NCBI GenBank assembly: GCA_035578175.1
Contig: JAQMRL010000001.1
Coordinates: forward strand, 436,950,639-437,014,638
Direction: 5' to 3'
Origin: Catonia carolina
Taxonomy: Eukaryota; Arthropoda; Insecta; Hemiptera; Achilidae
Length of the DNA: 64,000 nt
Shown here: positions 25,501-33,166 of the stretch, in pieces
Layout of the letters: every line of letters begins with the position of its first letter
How positions within the stretch are numbered: position 1 is the stretch's first letter
Notes under the pieces: generated by a model
The model's database searches: none
What the model saw: the letters and a program-made list of their open reading frames with translations, nothing else
What the model was told of the DNA's origin: nothing
Translations under genes and position numbers: made by a program

Positions 25501-27538
25501 TTTTAACAGAAAATTAGATTTTCAGTTTTTTATGTTTTTTCAATAGTTCAGGCTTAGATCTAACGCAAAAACATTAAATTACGACAAAAAATTATTTTAA
25601 TGAAAAAATTAAGTTTTTAGCAGGTTTACCCAGAAAAATCATCATGTCAATAAGAAAGAATATGTTTTATAATTTTATACTGATCGTTTTAGTGTAAAGG
25701 AAAATTTTTTTTTAAATATGTATTACTCATTTAATATTGTCAGCTGTTGATTCAGCTTGCTAATCAACTGTTGATGAGAAATTTTGGTTGTGTAGCTAAA
25801 TTTTGTTTTTGATTTCTACTTTTTTGTTTGTTGCGTTTTTCCTAAATTTAGATTTCAAACATTTAGGTACATTTTTCTCAGAAATTATTAAACCTACCTA
25901 GCTGAAAATTTTACCAGTTATTGAACTTGCACATGTACATATACCGGAATTTTTATGACTTTCTCAGATAATCCAAAAATTAGATATATGCAAAAATTTA
26001 GAAAAATTTGTAAAAATTTAGGAAAATTTGTAAAAATTTTATGTTATTCTTTATTCTGTTTTTATCTTTATGGTTCAACCGATTAAATTGCAAAAGTGTC
26101 AGTAGCTAGAGAAACCCAAAAACTATAAGTGTTTAAAGATTCAAGATTCATTTCCCTCTCTTTTACCAATCCTTTGAGAAATGTACCAAAAAATAGCAAA
26201 TTTAACATTGGCGGGGCACAAAGTCCAGTCTTCTCTTAAAAGAAGTGCGGATATGGTATTTACATAAATAGGTTGTTGTTTTGGTCATCAGCCGAAAGGC
26301 TGGTTTGAACCTGTAGAGGTTTTACTAAGTAAAAAGAAGAGTGAGGTGGTTTACCACTGCCTTCCTCACTGAATGGAAAAGTAAGCTTATCAGCATGCCG
26401 GGCATGCCATATGCGCCGTTCCAAAAACATTATCGTATAATTTTACACATTGTTGTGAGCTAGCGTTTATGCATGCAGTAAACTAACAAGCAAGATAACG
26501 ACTGTAGTATGTTTTCAGATTTGGATTATAACGGTAAAGACCTTTGGACGCATGCGTAGTTATGCCACATATCTCCCTCTCACTCGCTCGGTTATGGGAC
26601 ATTAGTTCGTCTGATACCTATATGCAATATTAATTCTTCCGATTCACCAAAAACAATACAAAGATGACTAAATCCCCGATATGGTGTAACGACATGTTAA
26701 ACTAATATTACATTAACAGTGTTGTTTAGGTCATCAGCCACAAAGCTGGTTTGAACTGTAAAGGTTTTACTAAGTAAAACAAGGAGTGAGATGGTTTACT
26801 AATGCCTTCCTCACTGAGTGGAAAAGTACGCTTATCAGCATGCCGGGCTCTGAAAAGCACATATTTTCTACTCTGCAAATGACACCTTCACTTCATTCAC
26901 CACAGGGTCTGGCTGTATAATGAAATTCAATACTTTCAGAGGAGATAACTCTGATTAGTGTCTTTATAACCTCTACCTCTTCTGTTCTTAAATGATTCAG
27001 TCATTTAATTGGCTGACCATGTAATAAGAAACAGAACTATTTATTTTAGCCCTGCAATGAACAGATTGAGTGTAAATAATTTGACACTCCACCTGTCTGT
27101 TATGGTGTAAATATAGGTTATCAATCAATTATAAAAAAAATACAGTCGGACCTCCATATATCGAAATTGTACCTTCCTCATAAAAAATTCGATTTATAGA
27201 AACTTCGATAAAGAGAAACGCTGTTTTTTTTTCATTATGACTGCTACTTATATTAAGTGAGATTACTTGACCGTGACCATATTACCTTAAAACAGTTATT
27301 TATTTACAATAAAGTTTGTTTTATTGTGAACACGGGTGTGCAGGGCAATTCTCCACAGAAAGAACAACTTTTCTCTTTTGCTTAGGCATGTTTTTATCTC
27401 GTAACAGTTTTAGGTACCCATTTGAAAACTTCTTCGTCGTATTTACAAATTTTTGATCCTACATAGTATAAACGTATCACACTACTCTTGTACGTGAACC
27501 ACAGTGGTCAACGTACTGACATACTGTATTGTCACGTT

Positions 27539-27594
<56 letters not shown>

Positions 27595-28086
27595 AATGTT
27601 TCGGATTGACTAGTGTGTCATGGGAGGGCTATATGGAGTTCTATTTATATTTTCACTAAAATTAAATTCGATATATAGAATTTGTTTTCGATATACAGAA
27701 GCATTTTTCATTTAAAATTTCACGGGACTCAGGTAATACTTCGATATATAGAGAATTTCGATATATAGAAGTTCGATAAAGAGAGGTCCGACTGTATCAA
27801 TGATCAATGGTTGATCTTAATCAATGAGGGAATGTTGCAAAAAATACTTACTTGTAAATGGTAAACTGATAGTCATATTAGATAAGAATCCTTCAGGTGG
27901 ATATCTGACAAAAGGTAATGATATTGTAGGAGTAATGGTGAGATGTGTTCCAGGAGGAAGCGCTAATCTACCATCTGTAGTAATCCAGACTAGACGTTTC
28001 TGTCGAGAATGAGGTTTCTCCTCCATGCTGGCTGGCGGGAGCAATGTCCCCGCGACCAAAGCGCTGAGCCAAACCCTCAGGTACAT
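3369..28086 (-). CDS. DM4/DM12-family secreted protein gene (4 coding exons)
   Basis: Joined exons 28086-27852, 23220-23019, 16207-16058 and 3510-3369 total 729 nt, giving 242 residues plus TAA. Every junction is AG/GT and the phases (1, 2, 2) fit. In order: hydrophobic signal peptide (residues 1-20), RQKR (28-31) just before LVWITTDG as in this family, a basic KKRRRSR patch (122-128), then the DM4/DM12 core: GERALLY (144-150), GMDGKACLLRAICE (161-174), LGEVVHLFFT (187-196), SPYSELLEDYVEAE (200-213), DC (221-222) and CPKSLF (229-234). The four core cysteines are C167, C173, C222 and C229. The family (Pfam DM4_12) is insect/arthropod-specific and mostly of unknown function. Secretion is inferred from the signal peptide. 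The gene spans 24.7 kb because its introns are full of transposons. Confidence 0.9.
3553..3960 (-). mobile_element. Helentron-like element, 3'-end fragment
   Basis: Starts at the conserved right end AAAAAATCTGGTGTGAAACA with the hairpin GTGTGA...TCACAC and the ACTTTCTCTTGCC motif. It then follows the reverse complement of 37.2-37.55 kb. It lies 43 bp upstream of exon 4 in intron 3. Confidence 0.6.
4473..4618. repeat. Perfect-looking foldback (45-bp arms)
   Basis: Arms 4473-4517 and 4574-4618 are reverse complements with at most one or two mismatches, separated by 56 bp. The spacer holds a smaller hairpin (ATTGAAAAACGTTTTTCAAT). The arms are unlike other repeats here. Confidence 0.75.
5214..5485 (+). 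mobile_element. Helentron-like element, 5' part with (TG)n
   Basis: Begins TTTTTACTTTCTCTTGCC followed by the palindrome CCTATATGAATATATAGG, the conserved GTTTTCACCGGATC block, a (TG)n tract and AACAAAATATCTCAAGAACG. It stops soon after GAACTTGAAACTTA, so it lacks the 3' half. Confidence 0.65.
5351..5435. repeat. (TG)n microsatellite within the Helentron-like element
   Basis: Long TG run with TTTG and GGTG interruptions. The Cys-Val and His-Thr ORFs across it are simple-sequence artefacts. Confidence 0.9.
6006..6149 (-). mobile_element. LINE 3' end with (ATT)n tail
   Basis: The segment GTCGTAAAGCTCCCGAAGTG onward is nearly identical to 19113-19215, where the reading frame identifies a LINE C-terminus. 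Its 3' tail is the (TTA)n run at 6016-6050. It is abruptly joined to a SINE-1 tail at 6150. Confidence 0.65.
6151..6213 (+). mobile_element. SINE-1, 3' fragment
   Basis: Contains only the family end (ATTGGGTCATGG ... ACGTACACACATT). The ~95 bp after it (6240-6336) also follow the SINE-1 copy at 8.3-8.5 kb. Confidence 0.65.
6859..7054 (+). mobile_element. tRNA-headed SINE-2 with tail module T1
   Basis: Head GCCGGCTGCATTGGCGTAG, A-box-like TGGCGTAGTTGG, B-box-like GGGTTTGAATCCC, closing GGCACGGC: a nearly whole tRNA-like unit. The tail ends GTTGATGCAACGTTAAATAA plus A-rich sequence. The head matches the SINE at 41.6 kb but the tail matches the SINE at 9.6-9.8 kb. Confidence 0.75.
7525..8505 (+). 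mobile_element. SINE-1 split by a LINE insertion
   Basis: The head and first part run 7525-7635 (CCCACCAGGTTGCTCTAATGG) and the second part 8296-8505 (ACTTTTATACGGG ... TTGCAACGTACTCACATT). Between them lies a LINE 3' end flanked by AACTTTT at 7629-7635 and 8296-8302. The SINE must therefore be older than the LINE insertion. Confidence 0.75.
7636..8295 (+). mobile_element. LINE (CR1/jockey-group type) 3' end
   Basis: Encodes a LINE C-terminal tail (7724-8050): NRRRLASLIYLKRLLCGEI, then IPFRVPSF and SPVNCMIVNYNIM, matching the pattern RR..L..LYKLLNG.I...LL..I.F.VP of LINE reverse transcriptase ends. The 3' UTR closes with a small hairpin GGCCGTGTTCGGCC and a (TAAA)n tail. Flanked by a 7-bp AACTTTT duplication. 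Clade assignment is tentative. Confidence 0.75.
8640..8770. repeat. A-rich low-complexity stretch
   Basis: Degenerate AAGTTAAACAAT / AGAAGTAAACAA-type repeats. No coding signal. Confidence 0.5.
8950..9202 (+). repeat. Interspersed repeat R62, copy 1
   Basis: Shares GAACAGGGACCC, GGAGTTTTTTCA-type and GCGACTTTCTACCAGCTGAC blocks with 62226-62452 in the same order and orientation. Unknown family; no coding capacity. Confidence 0.6.
9245..9553 (-). mobile_element. SINE-1, full-length copy
   Basis: Reads on minus from CTCTAGACTAACCCGG (head, 9553) to CCTAATGTGTGTACG (3' end, 9245). It retains the duplicated CAGCTGTT/AACAGCTG block near the head. Confidence 0.8.
9600..9770 (-). mobile_element. 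tRNA-Gly-like SINE (SINE-3) with tail module T1
   Basis: On the minus strand, 9770 downward, ACCGTGTAGCGTAGTA is followed by CCTGCCACGCGG and CCGGGTTCGATTACCGGCC. The anticodon and T-arm blocks closely match animal tRNA-Gly(GCC). The tail is GTTGATACAACTTTAAATAA. It is not an intact tRNA: the 5' half has diverged. Confidence 0.7.
10161..10521 (+). mobile_element. SINE-B, diverged and 3'-shortened copy
   Basis: Starts TGCCCATAACGGGCAGGTG and carries GAAGTTCAGTATACAGCCAG and GGCATACTGATAAGCATAC blocks. It stops at TTACTTAGTAAAACTTC without the conserved tail. Confidence 0.65.
11519..11913 (-). mobile_element. SINE-B, full-length copy
   Basis: On plus it begins GTTTGTTTAGGTCATCAGCC (the tail, reversed) and ends CCTGTCTGTTATGGGCAG (the 5' end). 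All family blocks are present. Confidence 0.8.
12186..12553. repeat. 92-bp minisatellite, four units
   Basis: Units start at 12186, 12278, 12370 and 12462. The first three are almost identical; the fourth is diverged after AGATATGG. A unit length of 92 is not a multiple of 3, so the overlapping ORFs here repeat the same peptide in shifting frames and are artefacts. The adjacent 12554-12760 holds degenerate GAGAAACACC-containing sequence that may be older units. Confidence 0.9.
12760..14066. other. Intron 3 sequence, no recognised feature
   Basis: AT-rich. Short ORFs (for example minus 13245-13024) show no family resemblance and no splice context. I see no repeat match to the rest of the window. 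Confidence 0.5.
14067..15163 (+). mobile_element. Helentron-like element carrying a LINE insertion
   Basis: The 5' part is 14067-14218 (ACTTTCTCTTTCC ... CACCGGATATACACG ... CATGTTTTTAG). The 3' part is 14836-15163 (GGTCAACCGGAAGTAG ... TATGCTCTACAAGTTAGG ... TTGGCAAGAGA). The central (TG)n is deleted in this copy. A LINE fragment with 11-bp duplications interrupts it. Confidence 0.7.
14219..14835 (+). mobile_element. RTE-like LINE 3' fragment nested in the Helentron-like element
   Basis: Encodes LINE C-terminal sequence (14341-14679): TRLVKCYVFSILLYGVEAWT then FEMWTYRRMLRIPWTDRVTN and EILRRMGKE. A frameshift lies before 14341. The 3' end is GAAGAAGA. ATGGGTCAACC flanks it at 14208-14218 and 14836-14846 (11 bp). 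Confidence 0.85.
15164..16057. other. Intron 3 sequence with an unassigned ATGGCGG-containing stretch
   Basis: Around 15780-15800 there are two close ATGGCGG words with GATCCAAG between them, followed near 15925 by AATCACCCTGTA. Such strings are common in unclassified insect DNA transposons, but I cannot define both ends here. Confidence 0.3.
16058..16207 (-). CDS. DM4/DM12 gene, coding exon 3 (Cys core)
   Basis: Encodes residues 146-196, the diagnostic core of the family: ALLYILLEDFLANFGMDG, then KACLLRAICE and LGEVVHLFFT. Two of the four cysteines (C167, C173) lie here in the usual C-x5-C spacing. Acceptor ATTTCAG ends at 16208; donor GTAAGT starts at 16057. Enters and leaves in phase 2. 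Confidence 0.9.
17071..17384 (-). mobile_element. SINE-1, full-length copy
   Basis: Minus-strand copy with head GGTTGGTCTAGAGGTAAAG at about 17380-17360 and 3' end CGTACTCAAATTAGGAAT. Close to the 827-1138 copy throughout. Confidence 0.85.
17890..18280 (+). mobile_element. SINE-B, full-length with 11-bp target duplication
   Basis: Starts CTGCCCATAACAGAC and ends TTTCGGCTGATGACCTAAAC. ACTATTAATGT flanks it at 17879-17889 and 18281-18291. About 90 bp of right flank is also found, inverted, beside the 26.7-kb copy. Confidence 0.85.
18520..19088 (-). mobile_element. LINE 3' fragment with (ATT)n tail and 13-bp target duplication
   Basis: On minus (18950-18756) it encodes NTITEEIRKRRAKFYTHIYR, MENSRIVKKLLDI and TGTEWLKEVEMDL, a typical LINE C-terminal RKRR.KFYGH.YRM pattern. 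This continues in other frames to DERKKRSERIKRFWEEKRR. CGTTGGTTATTAT flanks it at 18507-18519 and 19089-19101. It is broken by stops and frameshifts. Confidence 0.75.
19101..19500 (-). mobile_element. Second LINE 3' fragment of the same type
   Basis: Minus 19494-19312 encodes MRKRRLQSYGHIMRLPDNRL then WIQNVKKDLELAKIT. The 3' part down to (TTA)n at 19101-19112 matches 6050-6149. The neighbouring LINE at 18520-19088 appears inserted in this one's tail. An inverted (TAA)n/(TTA)n tract follows at 19504-19546. Confidence 0.7.
20258..20478 (-). mobile_element. SINE-like repeat R20 with tail module T1
   Basis: Shares GCACAACTTCCGTAT and GGGTATTGTCCGTTATTCAG with 48965-49125 (opposite strand). The left end, TTTTAAGTCGTATCAACAGC, is the reversed tail also seen in the SINEs at 6.9 and 9.6 kb. 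The block TTTCATTTTAAGGAG occurs twice inside. Confidence 0.55.
20479..22614. other. Intron 2 sequence, no recognised feature
   Basis: AT-rich, without long ORFs or matches to other repeats in the window that I can see. A GC-richer patch at 20700-21000 contains TCCAGTCCAATT-type near-repeats but no reading frame I trust. Confidence 0.45.
22615..22833 (-). pseudogene. Relic of a transposase-like N-terminus (tentative)
   Basis: A 72-codon minus ORF reading RKRGRTIHSAERSI, LSVPLNKRQEQLANYC and CTIRRI. The order KRGR, ER.I, VPL...R.A, T..RI resembles the N-terminal helix-turn-helix region of an insect transposase-like family. It ends soon after and no terminal repeats were found. It lies in intron 2 and is not spliced into the host gene. 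Confidence 0.35.
23019..23220 (-). CDS. DM4/DM12 gene, coding exon 2
   Basis: Encodes residues 79-146, from the split Ile codon through DFDVLGLTDNQNPYGVLPP to GGER. The acceptor is TTTCAG (to 23221) and the donor GTAAGT (from 23018). It enters in phase 1 and leaves in phase 2. It carries an RSMGRSMG motif and the basic KKRRRSR patch followed by a Pro/Gln-rich linker. GC content is clearly higher than in the flanking intron, as expected for a constrained exon. Confidence 0.88.
24084..24449 (+). mobile_element. SINE-B copy
   Basis: Starts TCCATAACAGACAGGTG and ends TTTCGGCTGATAACCTAAAC AAC. Most of the central block is intact. Confidence 0.8.
24450..25478. other. Intron 1 sequence, no recognised feature
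   Basis: AT-rich. No ORF or repeat match that I can support. Confidence 0.45.
25483..26235 (-). mobile_element. TTAA-MITE copy 2
   Basis: About 753 bp, flanked by TTAA at 25479-25482 and 26236-26239. On plus it starts GGTGAGACAGAATGATGG and ends CAAAGTCCAGTCTTCTC, the reverse of copy 1. Confidence 0.8.
26272..26405 (-). mobile_element. SINE-B, 3' fragment
   Basis: Begins GTTGTTGTTTTGGTCATCAG (tail, reversed) and ends abruptly at ATCAGCATGCCGGGC. Only the 3' third is present. Confidence 0.75.
26721..27105 (-). mobile_element. SINE-B, full-length copy
   Basis: From GTTGTTTAGGTCATCAGCC to CCTGTCTGTTATGG. The flank just left of it (about 26620-26720) is the inverted counterpart of 18281-18375. 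Confidence 0.8.
27143..27794. mobile_element. TA-flanked MITE (pogo/Tc1-mariner type) with (CT)n core
   Basis: Terminal inverted repeats CAGTCGGACCTC at 27143 and its complement ending at 27794, each bordered by TA (27141-27142; 27795-27796). Inside both ends is ATATATCGAA / TTCGATAAAGAG-type sequence. No transposase. It lies in intron 1, 57 bp from the exon 1 donor. Confidence 0.8.
27541..27590. repeat. (CT)n microsatellite
   Basis: About 25 CT units within the TA-type MITE. Confidence 0.95.
27852..28086 (-). CDS. DM4/DM12 gene, coding exon 1 (signal peptide)
   Basis: Encodes residues 1-78. The ATG at 28086-28084 is chosen because an in-frame TGA lies two codons upstream (28092-28090) and the next residues form a signal peptide (MYLRVWLSALVAGTLLPPAS). 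RQKR at 28-31 resembles the dibasic site that follows the signal peptide in this family. The exon ends in phase 1 at donor GTAAGT (27851 downward). An acceptor-like TTTTTAG ends at 28094, so a 5'UTR intron is possible. A 652-bp TA-type MITE starts only 57 bp downstream of the donor. Confidence 0.88.
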
Positions 28087-28352
28087 ACTTCACCTAAAAA
28101 GATAAATTAATTAAATATTATAGAATACATACATACAAAATATTTTACTGTAATAACAAATATAAAATGATAAATTAATCTAACCAAATCTATTCATGTT
28201 TCTTTTACTCTTCGAAAAGGAATATGCCCTAATGTCTTTCTTAATAACGTTCCCATACCTCAGAAGCGTAAAATTCGATACTTAGGGCTTGTCTTTGACA
28301 AAAGACTTACGTGGCAGTCGCACATAAAAAAGAAAAGACTTCAAATTAATAA

Positions 28353-29303
28353 CGGGTGATTCAAAAAGAGCGCCGGTTTTTAAACGGCTAGTAAATTTTT
28401 GTTTATCGGTTGGCAACATTGTTAGACCTCATTTCTATTTCGGAGAACATTCCGATTGACGATTCAGTTGTAGTTTCTCTTGTTCGCAGTGTAGTACTCT
28501 CGCAGTCTGTGTCTAACCATGGAGAAGTTTACTATTGCACAACGAGTGTTAATCGTCAAAACATTTTACCAGAGTGAAGAGAGTTATGCGGCTACTGTCA
28601 GGCGACTTCGCGGTACTCTTGGACGTAATGAAGCACGAATTAATCAACAGTTCGCAGGCTCATGAAAAAGTTTTTTGAGATGGGTTCAACAGTCGACCTT
28701 AAAAGTTCTGGACGTCGTCGTTCTGGCCGAACTGAGCAGAACGTTGCGTTGGTTCGTGACAGTGTGGCTGTTAGCCCAGCAAAGTCAATACGTCGCCGTT
28801 CTCAACAATTGGGTTTACGATGTTCTTCTGTACGGAGAATTCTTCGGTACGATCTCCAATATCACCCGTATAAAATTCAGTTGCTGCACGAGAAACAATG
28901 TTGTTGCTCCGTGAACGGTTCCAGGATCGCATTATTTCTCGTAATTCCGACCATCAATGGCCACCAAGGTCGTGTGACTTGACGCCTTGTGACTTTCATC
29001 TTTGGGGTCATCTGAAGTCATTGGTGTAAGCCAATAAACCCCAAAACATCAATGACTTGAAGGAGGAAATTCGACGGGTTATCGGGCAAATGGAAGTCGA
29101 AACTTGTCGTGCAGTAATATCCAATTTCATGGACAGAGTTGATGCGTGCCAGCGCAGTAGAGGAGGACACATGCATGACATCATTTTTCATACATGAAAT
29201 CGGAAGGTAAGATGAACTTGTTGATGTATTTATTTTCAGTTTTACAATAAAATAAATCTCTTAATTTGATATATCAAAACCGGCGCTCTTTTTGAATCAC
29301 CCT
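28353..29303 (+). mobile_element. Tc1/mariner-superfamily transposon, internally deleted
   Basis: Perfect 27-bp terminal inverted repeats at 28354-28380 and 29276-29302 (outer end GGGTGATTCAAAAAGAGC). It contains a broken transposase and sits inside the jockey-like LINE. Confidence 0.85.
28519..29198 (+). pseudogene. Broken mariner-type transposase
   Basis: ATG at 28519 starts MEKFTIAQRVLIVKTFYQS, an N-terminal helix-turn-helix region. A frameshift near 28640 moves reading to KKFFEMGSTVDLKSSGRRRS and SIRRRSQQLGLRCSSVRRIL (28662 on). The middle of the catalytic domain is missing: sequence jumps near 28895 to the last part (SCDLTPCDFHLWGHLKSLV, with the final catalytic Asp in PCDF), then a stop and NINDLKEEIRRVIGQ, ending HDIIFHT. 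Two of the three catalytic acids are absent, so it is inactive. Confidence 0.82.
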
Positions 29304-30074
29304 ATACAAAATTACAACTGTACCGATTTCTCAGTTGATCCTCTCCTTTACCAATTTCTTCAAAATTACAAATCACTATTTAAACCAGTTTGGACTTACG
29401 GAGTTCAGTTATTTAGCTCAGTAAAATCCAGTAATCTTAATCATCTACAGACGTTCCAATAAAAATTTCTCCGTTTAATATCTAGAGCTCTTTACTACGT
29501 AAGTAACAACACTTTACACTCCGATTTCGGGATCTCTACAGTTGAAGAAGTGGCACAGTCCTATTACAAAAAAGTCTTTTCGAAATTACTAATAAATCCG
29601 AATCCTCTAATTCAAGAACTTCATCGCTTTCACCTACCCGGGAATCCAGCCCGGCGCCTAAAAAGAAGATGGAATAGAGATCTTCTCTGAGTTCTAACTA
29701 AAATATAACAATTAAACGAACTAATTATCATATTTAATACTTACTTATACACCCAGAGAAATACCAATGGGTATCAATATTTGTCTTTATGTTTCCTTTC
29801 ATTATACTTTGTTATGTACGTACAACACATTTTCTAGTAGTCATATATTTGTGTACTGTTGAAAATTTCAAATGAAAGATAAAAAAAAGTTTAAAATGAT
29901 AATGATTTATCTGTATGGGTATTTGTAAGAAAATAAACAGCCAAAAAGTCTTTGCTGGCAATTTTTAAAATTTTTATTTATAATTTTCTTTAGTCCGTCC
30001 ATTTGTTACACCCAGATGTCAGAAACTACAAGAGAAAACAAAAAAAAAGGTTTTCGGACTCGTAATCTACACAA

Positions 30075-30966
30075 TTGTTCTTTGTCACCACTACTTTTTA
30101 ACTTGTATATAGAAGAGGCTATAAATGAAGTGAAGGAGAAATTTGACGCAGGAATAAAAATTCAAGGAGAAACAATAAAAATCCTGAGATTCGCCGATGA
30201 TATAGTAGTATTAGCCGAGGCAAAGAAAGAACTAGAGGATGCCTTAAATGGAATGGATGAGATCTTGAGAAAGGATTACTTCATGAAAATTAATAAGAAC
30301 AAAACGAAAGTGTTGTGCAGCAGCAAGAGTGGTTTAGAAGAGATAGGAAATTTAAAAGTAGGCAACGAAAACATACAGGAAGTTAGGGAATTCTGCTATC
30401 TAGGGAGTAAAATAACAAAGGATGGTAGAAGCACAAGTGATATCAAGAGTAGAATTGCTCAAGCTAGAAAAGCCTTTGAAATGAAAAACAGCTTACTGAC
30501 TACAAACATTGATTTACAGATTAGGAAAAATTTCTTAAAACATTATGTTTGGAGTGTAGTATTATACGGAAGTGAAACGTGGGTGATAGGGGCTGTAGAA
30601 AGGAAGAGGATAGAAGCTTTTGAAATGTGGTGTTATAGGAAAATGTTAAAGATTAGGTGGGTGGACAAAATAAGTAATTTAGAGATCCTTAGGCGAGTGG
30701 ATGAAAAAAGAAGTATATGGAAGCATCTTACCAAAAGAAGGGATAGGCTAGTGGGGCATATCCGAAGACATCCAGGTATTGGGCTATCAATAATGGAGGG
30801 TAATATTGAGGGAGTAAATTGTAGAGGGAGGCAAAGATTAGAATATATAAAGCAAATTACAAAAGATGTAGGGTGTTACAGGTATGTAGATATGAAACGA
30901 CTTGCGCAAGATAGAACAGGTTGGAGAACTGCATCAAACCAGCCAAGAGACTGATGACAAAAAAAA
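30075..30966 (+). mobile_element. LINE 3' end with open RT reading frame (partner LINE of SINE-B)
   Basis: 5'-truncated in the reverse transcriptase palm: CSLSPLLFNLYIEEAI, catalytic FADD (FADDIVVLAE), YLGSKITKDG, SVVLYGSETWVIG, FEMWCYRKMLKIRWVDKISN, then stop at 30954. The frame is uninterrupted for almost 300 codons, which suggests recent insertion. AATCTACACAA flanks it at 30064-30074 and 30967-30977. The 3' end CAAACCAGCCAAGAGACTG then ATGAC closely resembles the SINE-B tail. Confidence 0.85.
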
Positions 30967-31100
30967 AATCTACACAAAAAGTTAGTGGACCTAAATTGGG
31001 TTTTAAGTTCCGGTTTTTACCGGAAGTGGCCTAAAACCGGAAGTCAAGAAATCAAAGTCGAAATTTGAAAACAAAAATAGAAACATTCGATTCCTCTTAA

Positions 31101-31827
31101 GGAATATGACACGATGGTTTAACTCAAAATTTCGATTTTTATGTTTTTCAATAGGCTTAGATCTACCAGAAGAAACACTAAATTACGTCAAAAAAATATA
31201 TTTTTGTAATGAAAAAATTAATTTTATATCAAGTTTACACAGAAAAATTATCATGTTACCAAGAACGAAAATGTTTACAATTTTATACTGCTCGTTTTGT
31301 GCAAAGAGAATTTTAGTTTTTAAAATATCTGCATCACTGTTTTTTGTGTTCTCAGCTGTTGATTCAGCTTTCTAAACAACTGTTGATGGGAAATTTACTT
31401 GATTTTTGTACATATTGTTTTTGGTTTGTGGCTTCTTGTTTCTTGCGTTTTCCCGTAAATTTAGATTTTTAACACTAGGTAAATTTTTTTCTCAGAAACC
31501 AATAAACCTGCCATGCTGAAATATTTACCAGTTAATTATCTTGAACATCCACATATTCCGACATCTTTATGATTGTCTCAGGTGCTCCAAAAATTAGTAA
31601 TACGCAAAAAACGTAGAAAACAATTTGTAAGTATTTTATGTTATTCGTATGTTTTAAAAAAAATGATATGGTCCAAAGATTAAATTGAAAAAATGTCAGT
31701 AACTTGAGAAGAAACCCGACAGCTTTTTGTGCAATGTTTAAATTTCCCTATCTTTTACCAATCCTACGAAAAATGTACCTAAAAATAGCAAATTTAACAT
31801 TGGCGTGATACAAAGTATAGTCTCTCC
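31101..31827 (-). mobile_element. TTAA-MITE copy 3
   Basis: 727 bp bordered by TTAA at 31097-31100 and 31828-31831. The 89-codon ORF inside is not conserved between copies. Confidence 0.8.
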
Positions 31828-31831
31828 TTAA

Positions 31832-33125
31832 AGAATATATACAGAAATTATTAAAGATTTATGTCATAAGTCAAAAGTAAGCTTTTTTAAAAATTGCCAT
31901 GAGATTCGTCGTCTCGTGAAAGGAATTTTTCCTTTTAAAATATTATTAGAATTTTTTAACTGAAATTATTTCAATAAATAAAGCGTTTAAATAAATGATT
32001 TCCATTCTAGATTTTATCAGCTTTTAAAATATATATCTAAAATAGTTGCCGCTGTATTTTGTTATTTGCGGAACGAAGTGGCCCTGTTACGTGCCCAGTG
32101 GTATTCCGCATTCAAGTAGGTGACATTATGAAACATTACTCTGTTATTACGATGTATTATAAGGTAAATAAATTTAATCTTAAGTATTTTTGTGGGTCAG
32201 AATTTTGTTACCGACTAAATATAAATAACAAATAAATAGAAAAATGTATTTTAAACTCAACATATTTGTCTTATTTAGTGATTTTATTTATTATTAATGC
32301 GGTAGACCGTAATAAAATGTAGTTGACGTATAATAGTTTCTATAACAAAGTCCTAATATTAGAAAATCTCTAAATCTAAATCGTAATAAATAAAACGATT
32401 TAGCCTGTATATTTCTTGTCATAATTAATAAAACTTGTAAATCGATTAAAAAAAAATTTTCACTGAAAAATTTCATTCATCAACGCACAGCTTGTATCTC
32501 TTAACCTAAAAACTTGAAATTTTCTTTTTTCAATTTTGAATAATTTCAAAATTAACTTTTAAAATTACAAAAAGCTTATTTGTAACAATTTATTATTAAT
32601 TTATAATGTCGTAAATTTGTCTTTTCTGTGTTAACCTTATTACTTATTGTTCTTGTTCCTTTATAACAAAACAGATTGTAATTTTGCTGATTTGATTTTA
32701 AAAAAATAAAGAAAATTTAGCTTATAGTTTATAGCTATATGTAAATAAATATTTGATTATTTAAATTTCGGAGGCAGGAAGGTTCATTGCGCCAGAGTTT
32801 CTAAGAGCGAATTAACTGAAATACAAATAATTTTGATAGCGGAACATAACAATTTCATCAGAGCAAAAATATAATTTAATATTACCGAGATTCGATTTAG
32901 AGTCTAAAAATTTGTTACAACAGCTCTTGAGATAGTTACTAATCGCCTGAAGATTATAGCCTACATTAATGCCGGCTCAGATATTTCAAACATATTCTTA
33001 TTTAAAATTTTTTTAATTTAAATTCTTTATTAGATTAATGGAGATTGCTGCTTGTCAATTTTTAATAATAAGTTTCTTCTTTTGATAATGTGCAAGTTTT
33101 ATCTAAACGTGTTTGGAATTTATTA
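31832..33125. other. Intergenic AT-rich sequence
   Basis: No ORF, repeat match or splice-bounded coding segment that I can support. Confidence 0.45.
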
Positions 33126-33127
33126 TA

Positions 33128-33132
33128 TACTA

Positions 33133-33164
<32 letters not shown>
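33128..33164. repeat. (TA)n microsatellite
   Basis: Uninterrupted TA run. Confidence 0.95.

Positions 33165-33166
<2 letters not shown>

Larger units (their letters stand above)
28198..29890 (+). mobile_element. Jockey-like LINE 3' end, interrupted by a mariner-type element
   Basis: Before the insertion it encodes KGICPNVFLNNVPIPQ then YLGLVFDKRLTWQSHI (28198-28350). After it come FKPVWTYGVQLFSSVKSSNL, SRALYYVSNNTLHSDFGIST and PARRLKRRWNRDLL (29370-29690), all with stop codons in places. This is the C-terminal part of jockey-type reverse transcriptases. A poly-A-like end lies near 29880-29890. Confidence 0.8.

Noticed and set aside
31106..31375. 89-codon ORF
   Set aside because: Lies inside a TTAA-MITE and is not conserved in the other four copies.
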